Positions 33,895 to 43,370 of a stretch of DNA of 64,000 nucleotides are shown piece by piece. Each line of letters opens with the position of its first letter. Position 1 is the first letter of the stretch. The translations under genes and the position numbers were made by a program. The stretch covers positions 3,472,001-3,536,000 of the forward strand of contig NZ_CP042437.1 in assembly GCF_007971525.1 (NCBI RefSeq), in the 5' to 3' direction. Below the pieces are notes generated by a model, which had not been told where the DNA came from, ran no database searches, and worked only from the letters and a program-made list of their open reading frames with translations. This DNA is from Mucilaginibacter ginsenosidivorax. GTDB lineage: Bacteria; Bacteroidota; Bacteroidia; Sphingobacteriales; Sphingobacteriaceae.

Positions 33895-34815
33895 ATGATT
33901 GTCCCGAAAGGAAAACTTATAATAATAGGCGGTGCGGTTGATATGGGGAGTAACGTAACCATACAGGAACACATTTTGCAGCCTGACTATATTAAATTTT
34001 TTGAACAGGGCATTTTAAAGCGGATCATCACCGAATCGGCTAAACACCATGGCTCGTTAGTTGAGGTTATTACCACTGCCTCGCAAATTCCTGAGCTGGT
34101 GGGCGAAGAGTATATTAAAGCATTTGGGCAGCTTAATGTTACCCACGTTAACGTATTGCATATTAAAAGCCGCGAGGATGCAGCAAAAAAAGAATATTTA
34201 GACCGCATCCGCAAAGCAGACGTGGTTATGTTTAGCGGCGGCGACCAATTGAGGCTGACGGCTATTTTTGGCGGTACGGAATTTTTACAGATCCTGAAAA
34301 AGAGATATCTGCATGAAAACTTTGTGATAGCCGGCACATCGGCGGGGGCAGCGGCGGCATCTACCCATATGATTTACCGTGGTCAAAGTAACGAGGCGCT
34401 TATTAAAGGCGAGGTGCAGATAACAGCGGGATTGGGGTTTGTAGATTCTGTTATAGTTGATACGCATTTTGTACAACGCGGCCGTATTGGCCGGCTAATG
34501 TATGCCGTAGCTACCAACCCCGGCATTTTAGGTATCGGCCTGGGCGAAGACGCCGGTTTGCTGATAACCGAGGGTAACATTATGGAAGCCATTGGTTCGG
34601 GTTTAATTATTTTGGTGGATGGCAGGAATATTGTAGCTACCAATATTTATGATGTAGAAATTGGCTCGCCGGTTTCTATCGACAATTTAAAAGTACACGT
34701 CATGTCTATCTATGATAAATACGATTTGGCACAACATCGCCTATTGATTAAAAAAACAGTGAAGGTTGAAGAGGGGGTGTTTATACACGCGCCCGATAGC
34801 GACCTTTTGCAATAA
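33895..34815 (+). CDS. cphB: Cyanophycinase (S51 peptidase)
   Basis: A 306-residue serine exopeptidase that cleaves cyanophycin to beta-Asp-Arg dipeptides. The nucleophile elbow is AGTSAGAAAAS; FSGGDQLRL and GLGEDAGLLI are further family motifs. There is no signal peptide, so it acts in the cytoplasm where the polymer is stored. It is divergent from cphA and followed by an isoaspartyl peptidase, completing a synthesis and mobilisation set. Confidence 0.92.
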   Translation: MIVPKGKLIIIGGAVDMGSNVTIQEHILQPDYIKFFEQGILKRIITESAKHHGSLVEVITTASQIPELVGEEYIKAFGQLNVTHVNVLHIKSREDAAKKEYLDRIRKADVVMFSGGDQLRLTAIFGGTEFLQILKKRYLHENFVIAGTSAGAAAASTHMIYRGQSNEALIKGEVQITAGLGFVDSVIVDTHFVQRGRIGRLMYAVATNPGILGIGLGEDAGLLITEGNIMEAIGSGLIILVDGRNIVATNIYDVEIGSPVSIDNLKVHVMSIYDKYDLAQHRLLIKKTVKVEEGVFIHAPDSDLLQ

Positions 34816-34926
34816 AGCCTCACCCAACCCGCTCCAAAGGAGAGGGTTTAGCCGGGTCGTTTTCAAATAAACCTATCCCAAAGCGTTTATATTACACTAA
34901 TTTTTGAATCATTTAAATTATTCAAA

Positions 34927-35769
34927 ATGAAGATTATTATCCATGGCGGTTTCTTTAGCGAATCGCAAACTAACCAGGAAGTAAAACAGGCCAAACAACA
35001 GGCTTTAAAAGATATTGTGCAGGCGGGTCATAAATACCTGTTAAGCCATACCGCGCTTGAAACAGTTGTGTACACCGTTAGGCTGCTGGAAGATTGCGAC
35101 CTGTTTAATGCCGGTACCGGTTCGCAGATCCAGAGTGATGGCAAAATTCGCCTGAGTGCTTCATTAATGGATGGTAAAACACAAAAATTTTCTGGTGTTA
35201 TCAACATCGAAGATGTAAAAAACCCCATATGTATAGCCGAAAAGCTAATGGCGTATGACGACCGTGTTTTGAGCGGCAAAGGCGCCAAAGACTTTGCCAC
35301 CAACAACGGTGTTGCCTATTATAACCCCGAAACGCCGCAACGCAGGCATGAATACGAAAAGAAACTGAGCGACTCCATCAGGTTAGGCACTGTTGGCTGT
35401 GTGGCGCTCGATCTTTATGGCAACTTGGCAGCCGCGACATCAACTGGCGGCAAAGGCTTCGAAATTCCGGGCCGGGTAAGCGATTCGGCAACTACTGCCG
35501 GCAATTATGCCAATGGTTTTGCAGCAGTATCCTGTACGGGCGTTGGCGAGGACATTGTGAGCGGCTCGGTAGCGACAAAAATTGTTACCCGGGTTACCGA
35601 TGGTTTGCCAATTTCTGTTGCTGCCGGGAAAACTTTAGATGAAATGAAACCCTACGATGGTTTTGCCGGTATTATCGGCATTTCTGCCGATGGACATATT
35701 TACCATGCCGATACCCATCCCTATATGGTTTGGGCATTGCATGACGATGATGTGGAAGTTTTTGATTAA
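34927..35769 (+). CDS. Isoaspartyl peptidase / plant-type asparaginase (T2)
   Basis: A 280-residue Ntn-hydrolase precursor. Autocleavage before Thr155 in GTVGCVALD releases the nucleophile. The substrate-binding SATTAGNYANG and CTGVGEDIV follow. There is no signal peptide. In this setting it should hydrolyse the beta-Asp-Arg dipeptide made by cyanophycinase into Asp and Arg. It begins 111 bp after cphB and is probably in the same transcript. Confidence 0.9.
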   Translation: MKIIIHGGFFSESQTNQEVKQAKQQALKDIVQAGHKYLLSHTALETVVYTVRLLEDCDLFNAGTGSQIQSDGKIRLSASLMDGKTQKFSGVINIEDVKNPICIAEKLMAYDDRVLSGKGAKDFATNNGVAYYNPETPQRRHEYEKKLSDSIRLGTVGCVALDLYGNLAAATSTGGKGFEIPGRVSDSATTAGNYANGFAAVSCTGVGEDIVSGSVATKIVTRVTDGLPISVAAGKTLDEMKPYDGFAGIIGISADGHIYHADTHPYMVWALHDDDVEVFD

Positions 35770-35783
35770 AGTTCAGTCTGGTT

Positions 35784-36140
35784 TTATACTTCGCCCGAAG
35801 TATCTTCTCCAAAATGAATAATATTACCGTTGTTATCCAGGATGCTAAACTGGCGCCTTTTCCAGGGCATGTTTTTAAGCTTGCCGTTGGGGTGAACTAC
35901 GCCTTGAGGCGTATATTCGGCATATAGCTTATCTACCTCGGTTACGTTAATATAACAACCGGTATTTTTAGGAACTTCAGGATCATCGGTAGGCCAAAGG
36001 TGAATGGTGATTTCGTCCCGGTTAAAAATAACATAACCATCCCAGTTGGCAACCGATGTAAAGCCCAGCTTTTCGGTATAAAACCTGATGGTTTCTTCGG
36101 CATTTAATGATGCCAGGATGGGGATGGCTTTTTGGAGCAT
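35784..36140 (-). CDS. VOC-family (glyoxalase/bleomycin-resistance-like) protein
   Basis: A 118-residue single-chain VOC protein: AIPILASLNAEETIRFYTEKLGF opens the first beta-alpha-beta-beta-beta unit, and ITIHLWP and GNIIHFGE are the usual strand motifs. Possible metal ligands are His in TIHLW and Glu in FGED. The function is not predictable; members include glyoxalases, dioxygenases and drug-binding proteins. Confidence 0.8.
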   Translation of the reverse strand: MLQKAIPILASLNAEETIRFYTEKLGFTSVANWDGYVIFNRDEITIHLWPTDDPEVPKNTGCYINVTEVDKLYAEYTPQGVVHPNGKLKNMPWKRRQFSILDNNGNIIHFGEDTSGEV

Positions 36141-36151
36141 GGCTATGTAAA

Positions 36152-36380
36152 TTAATTATTTGATGTTGTTGCGTTATTTTCCTTCATCCTCATGCTAAAA
36201 ACAGTTTTATCCATTTTAGGAGGATCATTCTCAGGATAATTATAAACGATGCTGTTTAAGTAATTAGCTATTTGCAATCTTTCCTGCCAGGTAAGTTGGC
36301 GATAGTAAACCTTTGCCGTTTGCCGCTTCAACTACAGCTCGGGCGTTAAACGGAACATTATCCAGCTTAAAATTGCTCAC
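36152..36380 (-). pseudogene. Frameshifted small gene of about 75 codons
   Basis: On the minus strand one frame from a GTG at 36380 reads SNFKLDNVPFNARAVVEAANGK. A second frame reads VYYRQLTWQERLQIANYL, continues through YPENDPPKMDKTVFSMR and stops at 36152. The two join perfectly if one base of the CC at 36310-36311 is removed. Both halves look like real protein, so this is a gene broken by a single-base insertion, or a sequencing slip. The combined product resembles small uncharacterised proteins of Sphingobacteriaceae as I remember them. Neither half is long enough to be picked up as an ordinary gene. Confidence 0.6.
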
Positions 36381-36495
36381 AATCCAAATATACCCCAAAA
36401 AAAATTACATGTAACAACTTTGTTAAAGCATGGCCGCGGTTTTTTGTTGATTAATAAATAGGTTTGTTATTAACTGATCTTATTAATTATTAACT

Positions 36496-38064
36496 ATGAA
36501 ACTAAAACTACTTTTTTCATGCCTGCTTTCCGCGGGCATAAGTGCGCAGTTGTTCGCCCAGGAAACCGTCGATCCTGCAATTGTTCAAAAAATCCGTGAG
36601 GAAGGCCTTAACCATTCTAAAGTGATGGAAACCGCTTTTTATTTAACCGATGTATCCGGCCCGCGTTTGGCAGGGTCGCCGGGTTTAAAACGCGCTCAGA
36701 ACTGGGCCGTTGAACAATTGAAAACCTGGGGCGTAGCCAATGCCAAACTGGAATCATGGGGTAAATTTGGCAAGGGTTGGGAAGTTCAAAAAAACTACGC
36801 GGCTATTACCGTACCATACTATCATGCCATTATAGCTATCCCTAAAGCATGGACCCCAGGTACAGGTGGCTTAATCAAAGGCGACGTAATGGTAGTAAAA
36901 GCCGATTCGGCCGCCGAGCTGGAAAAATACAAAGGCAAGCTGGCCGGTAAAATTGTGATATTTGATACCAAACCACTTACCGAGCGTACATTTAAATCAG
37001 ATGCGGCCCGTTACACCGATGATGAGCTTGATAAAATGGAAAAGGCTACTATGGCCCCTGCACGCCAGCGTAATGCATTTGATCCAAATTCGCCGCAGTT
37101 TGTAGCTATGCGTAAGCAACGCGCATTCAGGGCCTCATTGGGGACTTTTTTACAGGCCGAGAAAGTTGCCCTTGTACTAAGCCAGGCCCGCGGTACCGAC
37201 GGTACCGTATTTACTACTAACGGCGCATCATATGCGGATACCGCGAAAGCCGTTGCGCCCGAGCTGGAAACCAGCAGCGAAGATTTTCAACGTATTTTAC
37301 GACTTGTAAACGCAGGCAAGCCGGTACAGCTTGAAGCTGATATTAAAACCCAATTTTTTACCGATGACCTGCAAGGTTATGACGTAGTTGGCGAGATACC
37401 AGGTACCGACAAAAAATTAAAAGACCAGGTGGTAATGATAGGTGGCCACCTTGATTCATGGCACGCCGGTACCGGCGCAACAGATAACGCGGCGGGCAGC
37501 GCGGTGATGCTGGAGGCTATGCGCATCCTGAAAGCTATTGGTTTTAAACCCAAACGTACCATCCGCATTGCATTATGGAGCTCGGAAGAACAAGGATTAT
37601 TTGGCTCGCGCGGTTATGTACTTAACCACTTTGGCGACCCCAAAACAATGGAATTGAAACCTGAGCAAGCCAAGCTATCGGCTTATTATAACCTTGACAA
37701 TGGTACCGGTAAAATAAGGGGTATCTACTTACAAGGCGACTCTGCCGCCGGGCCGATATTTAAATCGTACCTGGAGCCGTTTAAAGACCTTGGCGCCACT
37801 ACCGTTACTATTAGCAATACAGGCGGTACCGATCACCAATCGTTTGATGCAGTGGGTATTCCTGGCTTTCAGTTTATCCAGGACGCCATTGACTATGGCT
37901 CGCGCACGCACCACAGTAACCAGGACACCTTTGACCGCCTGGTTGAAGATGATTTGAAACAGGCGGCCACCATCATAGCGTCGTTTGTATACAATACCAG
38001 CCAGCGTGCAGAAATGATACCACGTAAAGAATTGCCTAAGCCACAACCGGCGCGGGGATTTTAA
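36496..38064 (+). CDS. Secreted M28-family zinc aminopeptidase
   Basis: A 522-residue exported peptidase with a signal peptide ending QLFAQ. A PA-like insert (about 130-250) precedes the catalytic domain. Zinc ligands sit in GGHLDSWHAG (H318, D320), ATDNAAGS, LWSSEEQGLFGS and TDHQSFD. It probably removes N-terminal residues from peptides in the periplasm or outside the cell. A bidirectional terminator follows. Confidence 0.88.
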   Translation: MKLKLLFSCLLSAGISAQLFAQETVDPAIVQKIREEGLNHSKVMETAFYLTDVSGPRLAGSPGLKRAQNWAVEQLKTWGVANAKLESWGKFGKGWEVQKNYAAITVPYYHAIIAIPKAWTPGTGGLIKGDVMVVKADSAAELEKYKGKLAGKIVIFDTKPLTERTFKSDAARYTDDELDKMEKATMAPARQRNAFDPNSPQFVAMRKQRAFRASLGTFLQAEKVALVLSQARGTDGTVFTTNGASYADTAKAVAPELETSSEDFQRILRLVNAGKPVQLEADIKTQFFTDDLQGYDVVGEIPGTDKKLKDQVVMIGGHLDSWHAGTGATDNAAGSAVMLEAMRILKAIGFKPKRTIRIALWSSEEQGLFGSRGYVLNHFGDPKTMELKPEQAKLSAYYNLDNGTGKIRGIYLQGDSAAGPIFKSYLEPFKDLGATTVTISNTGGTDHQSFDAVGIPGFQFIQDAIDYGSRTHHSNQDTFDRLVEDDLKQAATIIASFVYNTSQRAEMIPRKELPKPQPARGF

Positions 38065-38091
38065 TTGATTGAATTATATCAAGCCACAATA

Positions 38092-38123
38092 AAAAAAGCG
38101 ATGGGTTATCTCATCGCTTTTTT
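38092..38123. terminator. Bidirectional terminator
   Basis: AAAAAAGCGATG (38092-38103) and CATCGCTTTTTT (38112-38123) form a perfect 12-bp stem between the convergent M28 and toxin genes. Its right arm reaches the toxin stop codon. Confidence 0.9.
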
Positions 38124-38571
38124 ATTGCTTTATCCGTTTATCAAATGCAAATGGTTCTGTTTTAACCAGGCGGATAGCTTTAAAGTCGTCGTGTTTTGGG
38201 TTGATCAGGTAGTTTATTTCTTCTTCAATTATCGAGGATGGTACGGCTAATATAGCCGATTGTTTTTCGTTGATCCACTTTTCTCCCAGTTGCTGGGTGT
38301 ACAACATTTGGTCGTATTCCAGCCAATTAAGTGGTAAATCCTCCTTTTTTATACTGACTATGGTTAACCCATCCGGCACTGCGATTGTCATCACATTAAA
38401 AACAAGGGTAAGCCCGGCCTGGCTCCTGTGAACAACATTCTCGAGGCAGGCAAGTGAGCGGGACGATGCGGTATATATCATTTCCACATCATTGGGATTC
38501 CAGCGGGCTGCCCTGCCCGAGGCGACAAGTTTGTACGCAGACTTTTCGAGGGCGATACGATAAACCAGCAT
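38122..38571 (-). CDS. RES-domain toxin
   Basis: A 149-residue RES-family toxin, named for conserved Arg, Glu and Ser: YRIALEKSAYK with RAARWNP near the start, YTASSRSLACLENV, and ILAVPSSIIEEEINYLINP near the end. Characterised relatives (e.g. MbcT, Res) deplete NAD+. It lies directly after its antitoxin with one base between them, the standard antitoxin-first order. Confidence 0.88.
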   Translation of the reverse strand: MLVYRIALEKSAYKLVASGRAARWNPNDVEMIYTASSRSLACLENVVHRSQAGLTLVFNVMTIAVPDGLTIVSIKKEDLPLNWLEYDQMLYTQQLGEKWINEKQSAILAVPSSIIEEEINYLINPKHDDFKAIRLVKTEPFAFDKRIKQ

Positions 38572-38572
38572 C

Positions 38573-39064
38573 TTAAGCCAGATCGCCGAATTGTAAGCGG
38601 ATAAGCTCTTCTTCGATAAGTTGGATACCGGTGATTGTATCCATCATATCAAAAGGCAACCGGTTACCAAGCCCATAAGCCGGAGTAGTAAGCCATTTAT
38701 GAAAAGCCTGAGCAGAGCCAAATATTTCAATACCGGTATCAAACAATGCAAATGATTTAAGTAGTTTTTCGCTTAAGGAAGCATCCAGTTTTAAATCCTT
38801 ATTAACATGGTTTTGGATAGTTTTAACTGTGGTTTTAAAGGTTTCCTGGAACTCATCTTGTGTAAAACCCGATAATGCCAAAAAATCAAGTGCGGTTTTT
38901 GCTTCCAGGCCTTTTTTTGAAGTATTGAGTAAGCTGATGGCATCTGTATACTTTGGCTGGCGGATATAGACCCCTTCAAAATCATTTACAACGCTTACCA
39001 TTTCGGTATCCTTATAAATTACAGGAGATTTTTTTTTGCCGGTTTGTGGTTTATCTTTTGCCAT
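38573..39064 (-). CDS. Xre/MbcA/ParS-type antitoxin (DUF2384)
   Basis: A 163-residue antitoxin. I use the ATG at 39064 (MAKDKPQTGKKKS) rather than a TTG seven codons upstream. The N-terminal basic stretch and helix-turn-helix-like middle (ALSGFTQDEFQETFKTTVKT) bind DNA. The C-terminal DUF2384 part (SEKLLKSFALFDTGIEIFGS, then FHKWLTTPAYGLGNRLPFD) caps the RES toxin. It probably represses its own promoter at the palindrome 39089-39102. Confidence 0.87.
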   Translation of the reverse strand: MAKDKPQTGKKKSPVIYKDTEMVSVVNDFEGVYIRQPKYTDAISLLNTSKKGLEAKTALDFLALSGFTQDEFQETFKTTVKTIQNHVNKDLKLDASLSEKLLKSFALFDTGIEIFGSAQAFHKWLTTPAYGLGNRLPFDMMDTITGIQLIEEELIRLQFGDLA

Positions 39065-39082
39065 TGTTTTTAATATCAAATC

Positions 39083-39102
39083 CAAATATAGAAAATTTTC
39101 TA
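39083..39102 (-). promoter_or_regulatory. Antitoxin promoter -7 box and palindromic operator
   Basis: On the minus strand TATATTTG (39083-39090) fits the Bacteroidota -7 consensus TAnnTTTG. It overlaps the perfect 14-bp palindrome TAGAAAATTTTCTA (39089-39102), 25 bp upstream of the antitoxin ATG. A repressor bound there would block the promoter, as expected for autoregulation. Confidence 0.5.
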
Positions 39103-39124
39103 AAAATAAAAGAATTTTTTCCAG

Positions 39125-40528
39125 TTATTTTAACTCAATCTTTTGGTGCTGGTAAGGTATTTCGACCCGTGTAAAACCTTTGTCTTTTAACTTGCTGCTA
39201 AAATGTTGTTGAACCTCATATTCGCCATGAACAAGAAAAACTTCTTTTACTTTCGCCGGATCCTGGCAGGCCAAAAAGTGCAGCAGGTCATCGTAATCAC
39301 CATGGGCGCTCATTGATCTTATCGAGCGTACTTCGGCATTCACCTGGTACATTTCGCCAAAAATACGTACCTCATGGTCGCCGGCAAGCAGGTGCCCGCC
39401 AAGGGAACTTGGTTCACAGTAGCCTACCATCAAGATGGTGTTTTTATTATTGTTGATGTTGTTTTTAATATGGTGCTTAACACGCCCGGCCTCGGCCATG
39501 CCCGATGAGGAAATGATAACACAAGGTCTCGGGTCATCATTCAGCGCCTTGGATTCTTCTGTTGACTGGATAAAACGCAAGCCCTTAAAACCGAAAGGAT
39601 TGGCGTCAACCTTTAGTACCGCTTTAACCTGTTTATTATACACTTCGGGATGGTTCATTAAAACCTCCGTCGCTTTTTCTGATAAAGGGCTATCTACATA
39701 ATAATGCAAATCGGGCAGCGTTCCTTTCAATTCCAGGGAGTTTAATGCATACAACAGTTCCTGCGTGCGGCCAACGCTAAAAGCTGGTATAATAACTTTG
39801 CCACCCTTAACCTCGCAGGTTTGTTTAATAATTTCCAATAAAGCTTCCTCAATCGGGCCCTGGTCCTTGTGTAACGAATCGCCGTAGGTGGATTCGAGTA
39901 AAACATAATCGGCCTGGTCAAACGGCTGTGGATCATTCAGCAACATATCATCATAACGGCCAACATCGCCGCTAAAGGTAATATGGGTAACTTTGCCATC
40001 CTCGGTAATTGCCAAGTGTACTGCCGCACTGCCCAAAATATGCCCGGCATCGGTAAGCTTTAGTTTTACGTGCGGCGTAATCTCAAACTCTTCGTTGTAT
40101 TCAACAAGTTTAAAAAGCCTTAGTGCATCCATGGCCTCTTTATCAGTGTAAAGTGGCTCAAGCAGCGGCAAACCTTTGCGTGCGCGGTGCTTGTTGCTAT
40201 ACTCGGCATCCTGCATCTGGATATGTGCCGAATCCATGAGGAGGATACGGGCAAGATCCATAGTGGCAGGTGTACAATAAATGGGGCCATTAAAACCTTC
40301 GGCCACCAGCCGGGGTATTAATCCGCAGTGATCTATGTGCGCGTGCGATAATACCATGTGATCAACCTTTTTAGGATTAAACCCGAAATGCTCATTCAGG
40401 TTGTCAGACTGATCGCCCATGCCCTGGAACATGCCGCAATCTAATAATATAGAGGTGTCATCTTTTAGGCGGATAAGATGTTTGCTGCCGGTAACATTAC
40501 GTGCAGCGCCGTGAAAGGTTATATTCAT
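39125..40528 (-). CDS. Beta-CASP metallo-beta-lactamase-fold hydrolase (RNA-processing type)
   Basis: A 467-residue protein. The MBL core has SHAHIDHCGLIPRL (about residue 58-70) and TDAGHILGSA; FSGDVGRY follows. The beta-CASP insert contains IPAFSVGRTQELLYAL and SSSGMAEAGRVKHHI, and the C-terminal SAHGDYDDLL and FLVHGEYE complete the site. These are the motifs of CPSF73-like nucleases, so RNA cleavage is the likely activity. No operon partner. Confidence 0.85.
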   Translation of the reverse strand: MNITFHGAARNVTGSKHLIRLKDDTSILLDCGMFQGMGDQSDNLNEHFGFNPKKVDHMVLSHAHIDHCGLIPRLVAEGFNGPIYCTPATMDLARILLMDSAHIQMQDAEYSNKHRARKGLPLLEPLYTDKEAMDALRLFKLVEYNEEFEITPHVKLKLTDAGHILGSAAVHLAITEDGKVTHITFSGDVGRYDDMLLNDPQPFDQADYVLLESTYGDSLHKDQGPIEEALLEIIKQTCEVKGGKVIIPAFSVGRTQELLYALNSLELKGTLPDLHYYVDSPLSEKATEVLMNHPEVYNKQVKAVLKVDANPFGFKGLRFIQSTEESKALNDDPRPCVIISSSGMAEAGRVKHHIKNNINNNKNTILMVGYCEPSSLGGHLLAGDHEVRIFGEMYQVNAEVRSIRSMSAHGDYDDLLHFLACQDPAKVKEVFLVHGEYEVQQHFSSKLKDKGFTRVEIPYQHQKIELK

Positions 40529-40694
40529 TTATAATTGGGTATAAAGTAACATAACGAAGATGAGGATTTAATGTTTAATAAAACAAAACTAAGCTTTTAG
40601 TTGTTATTTTGGTTTATAGTTTTTAACTTAGATTAACCAATTTGATAGCCAATGTGATTTTAAACAAACATTGGCATTTTTTTACACAACGCAC

Positions 40695-41066
40695 ATGGAA
40701 ATTAAAGAATTAACCCGCGCCGAAGAACAATTAATGCAGGTATTATGGCAGCTTGAAAAAGCTTACGTAAAAGATGTTATTGATATGCTGCCCGAGCCAA
40801 AGCCGGCTTATAATACGGTATCAACCATTATCCGGATACTTGAAACAAAAGGCTTTGTGGGGCACACTGCATTTGGCAAAAGCCACCAGTACCATCCCAT
40901 AGTAAGTAAAGACCAATACCAGGATTTTGCATCGGATAAATTACTGAGCGGATATTTTGATAATTCGGTTAACCGGATGCTTTCCTTTTTTGTGAAGAAA
41001 GAGAAAATTGACCTTAAAGAGGCTGATGAGATCATGAAACTGATTGAAAAACTTAAAGACAAATAG
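40695..41066 (+). CDS. BlaI/MecI/CopY-family repressor
   Basis: A 123-residue winged-helix repressor beginning [20 protein letters not shown], the family's conserved opening; an in-frame extension upstream is discarded. It ends 2 bp before the M56 gene start. The pair has the form of BlaI-BlaR1, in which proteolysis of the repressor follows signal sensing. In Bacteroidota these pairs are not specific to beta-lactams. Confidence 0.9.
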   Translation: MEIKELTRAEEQLMQVLWQLEKAYVKDVIDMLPEPKPAYNTVSTIIRILETKGFVGHTAFGKSHQYHPIVSKDQYQDFASDKLLSGYFDNSVNRMLSFFVKKEKIDLKEADEIMKLIEKLKDK

Positions 41067-41068
41067 TT

Positions 41069-43078
41069 ATGAGCTGGTGGCAATATTTATTACTGGTAAA
41101 CATTTACCTGGTTTTATTTTACGCGTTTTATGTTTTGTTGCTGCGTAAAGAAACCTTTTTTCAATTAAACAGGATTTATCTTGTCACGGCTGCCCTTCTT
41201 TCATTTTTTATACCCGTTATACAGGCCGATTGGGTGCAAAACCTTTTTATAACCCAGCAGGTAAAATATACCATTTATAACCTTCCCGCAATTCAATACC
41301 AGCTTAGTGCAACCGAAAACAGCCACATTAAAATGGGCGAAATATTGGCCTCCCTGTATTTACTGGGTATTTTGATTTTATCGGCAAAGCTTACCCTGCA
41401 GCTGTTTAAATTGCGCCGGGTTATGCGGATGCCTAAAGCCGAGGTGCCTTATTCTTTTTTTAAAACGGTAAAGTTAAATGAAGAGAGCCCGGATAATGCC
41501 GTTATTGAAGCTCATGAACAGGTACACGCACAACAATGGCATTCGGCCGATGTGCTTCTTGTAGAAATGGTGATGATTATTAACTGGTTTAACCCGGTTG
41601 TTTACCTGTATCGTATTGCTATTAAGCATATTCACGAATACATTGCCGACAGGCAGGCCGTGCAGGCCGGTACAAGCAAAGCCGAATACGCCCTATTACT
41701 ATTAAGCCAAACGTTTAATACGCCAACCCACCGGCTGGTGAATCCTTTTTTTAATCATAGCTTATTAAAACAGCGCATCATGATGCTGCAAAAAAATAAG
41801 TCGCAGCGTATCAGACTTATTAAGTATGGTTTATCTGCACCGCTGTTCATTTTAATGTTGATCTTGTCATCTGCTACCATCAATAATAGCCAGGCCGTTA
41901 CGGCTATCAATAGTAAAGCTCAGGAGATTTTTATTACGCCGGCAACAGAGGTCGATCTATCAACCGTACTTGGTAAAAACGAACCGATAAAAGGGGGCGA
42001 AATTAAAAGCCTGGCCGATACTACAAGCGATGATGTGTTTTCATCGGTAGAAACATTGCCTGAGTTTCCGGGAGGTATTGGGGCTTTTGGTAAATTTATA
42101 GCATCAAATATCCGGTATCCTGCAACAGCCAGGGAGCAGCACATCCAGGGAAAAGCAATTTGTACCTTTATAGTAGAGAAGGATGGCAGCCTGTCGAACA
42201 TTAAAGTAGTGCGTGGTGTAAGCCCCGATATTGATGAAGAATCGATAAGGGTTTTAAAACTGTCGCCCACCTGGAAAGCAGGGATACAAAATCACCATAA
42301 AGTACGTACACGGTTTTCTGTCCCTATAGCTTTTACGTTAGACAAGTCTGATAAAACAGCAGACGCAGGCCAGCAAGGCGATCCGCCACCTGTAGTTGAG
42401 CAATTACCGCCAAATTCAACCAATAGCGTGTTTGCCTCGGTTGAGCACTTACCTGAATTCCCCGGAGGGGTTGGGGCATTTATCAAATTCCTCGGAGCAA
42501 ATATTCGTTATCCAAAAGATGCCCGCGAAAAAGGAATACAAGGGCGGGTGATCATTACATTTGTGGTTGAAAAGGACGGCTCGCTTTCGGGCAACAAAAT
42601 TGTCAGGAGCGTAAGCCCCGATATTGATGCCGAAGCACTCCGGGTACTGGCAATGTCGCCCAATTGGTCGCCGGGTACCCAAAAAGGCAAGGCTGTGCGG
42701 GTACAGTATTCTGTCCCCATCAGCTTTAAACTGGCTGATGATAACAAGCCAGCCAAGGCCACTGAAAACAAAACCGGCAAAGTAATGCCATTAAAAGATA
42801 ATACCCCATCCTACACGGGGACTGTAACCTCCCAAGATACATTTAAAGGCCATATTGCTGGGGATGCCGATTACAAGGGCTATTTCACGATGAGAAGAGA
42901 CAGTAAGACCAACGAGCCACTTTATTTGCTTGATGGTAAAGAGATAGCCGCTGCCGGTGTAAAAAACATAGCCGTAAACTGCATTCAAAGTATTGATATA
43001 TTAAAAGACAGGTCAGCGATAGACATATATGGCGACAAAGGCATCAATGGCGTGGTAAAAATTACGACTAAGAAGTAG
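41069..43078 (+). CDS. M56 metallopeptidase fused to two TonB C-terminal domains and a plug-like tail
   Basis: A 669-residue membrane protein. Four predicted transmembrane helices (about 5-25, 35-52, 88-108, 252-275) surround the zinc site HEQVH (H149, E150, H153) and the ligand region EYIADRQAV, as in BlaR1. After the last helix come two similar TonB_C domains (about 330-420 and 450-555), each with LPEFPGG and GxFxKF near the start and VEKDGSLS. The end ([15 protein letters not shown] through [16 protein letters not shown]) resembles the plug domain of SusC-like TonB receptors. The second TonB_C copy is an internal duplication. Confidence 0.88.
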   Translation: MSWWQYLLLVNIYLVLFYAFYVLLLRKETFFQLNRIYLVTAALLSFFIPVIQADWVQNLFITQQVKYTIYNLPAIQYQLSATENSHIKMGEILASLYLLGILILSAKLTLQLFKLRRVMRMPKAEVPYSFFKTVKLNEESPDNAVIEAHEQVHAQQWHSADVLLVEMVMIINWFNPVVYLYRIAIKHIHEYIADRQAVQAGTSKAEYALLLLSQTFNTPTHRLVNPFFNHSLLKQRIMMLQKNKSQRIRLIKYGLSAPLFILMLILSSATINNSQAVTAINSKAQEIFITPATEVDLSTVLGKNEPIKGGEIKSLADTTSDDVFSSVETLPEFPGGIGAFGKFIASNIRYPATAREQHIQGKAICTFIVEKDGSLSNIKVVRGVSPDIDEESIRVLKLSPTWKAGIQNHHKVRTRFSVPIAFTLDKSDKTADAGQQGDPPPVVEQLPPNSTNSVFASVEHLPEFPGGVGAFIKFLGANIRYPKDAREKGIQGRVIITFVVEKDGSLSGNKIVRSVSPDIDAEALRVLAMSPNWSPGTQKGKAVRVQYSVPISFKLADDNKPAKATENKTGKVMPLKDNTPSYTGTVTSQDTFKGHIAGDADYKGYFTMRRDSKTNEPLYLLDGKEIAAAGVKNIAVNCIQSIDILKDRSAIDIYGDKGINGVVKITTKK

Positions 43079-43117
43079 ATGTGCAGGTCAACTTCGTTGA
43101 GGGCTTCGCCGTTTCAA

Positions 43118-43366
43118 ATGTGCAGATATGCAAATGACTTTTTCTGAACTGGGATTTTTTGAATTTATCAGATTCTTTGGATTAAAAAAATCTTACAAAT
43201 CTATTAACCTGCTTAATCAAGATGCAAACAATACAATGTGCAGATAAATTGGTTTGTCAAACATGGAAAGCCATAATGAAGAAGGGGATAACGATTTGCC
43301 AATCAAATCATTATCCCCTTTTCTTTTTTTTTCATTTGCACATCTGAAATCTGCATATCTGCACAT
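43118..43366. repeat. Inverted repeat enclosing a terminator
   Basis: ATGTGCAGATATGCA (43118-43132) is the exact reverse complement of 43352-43366. Inside is a strong hairpin (43282-43298/43304-43320, arms AAGGGGATAA...GATTTG, one mismatch) followed by a T-rich run, a terminator for the M56 gene. Copies of the word GTGCAGAT also occur near 43240 and 43080. Confidence 0.75.
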
Positions 43367-43370
43367 CGAT

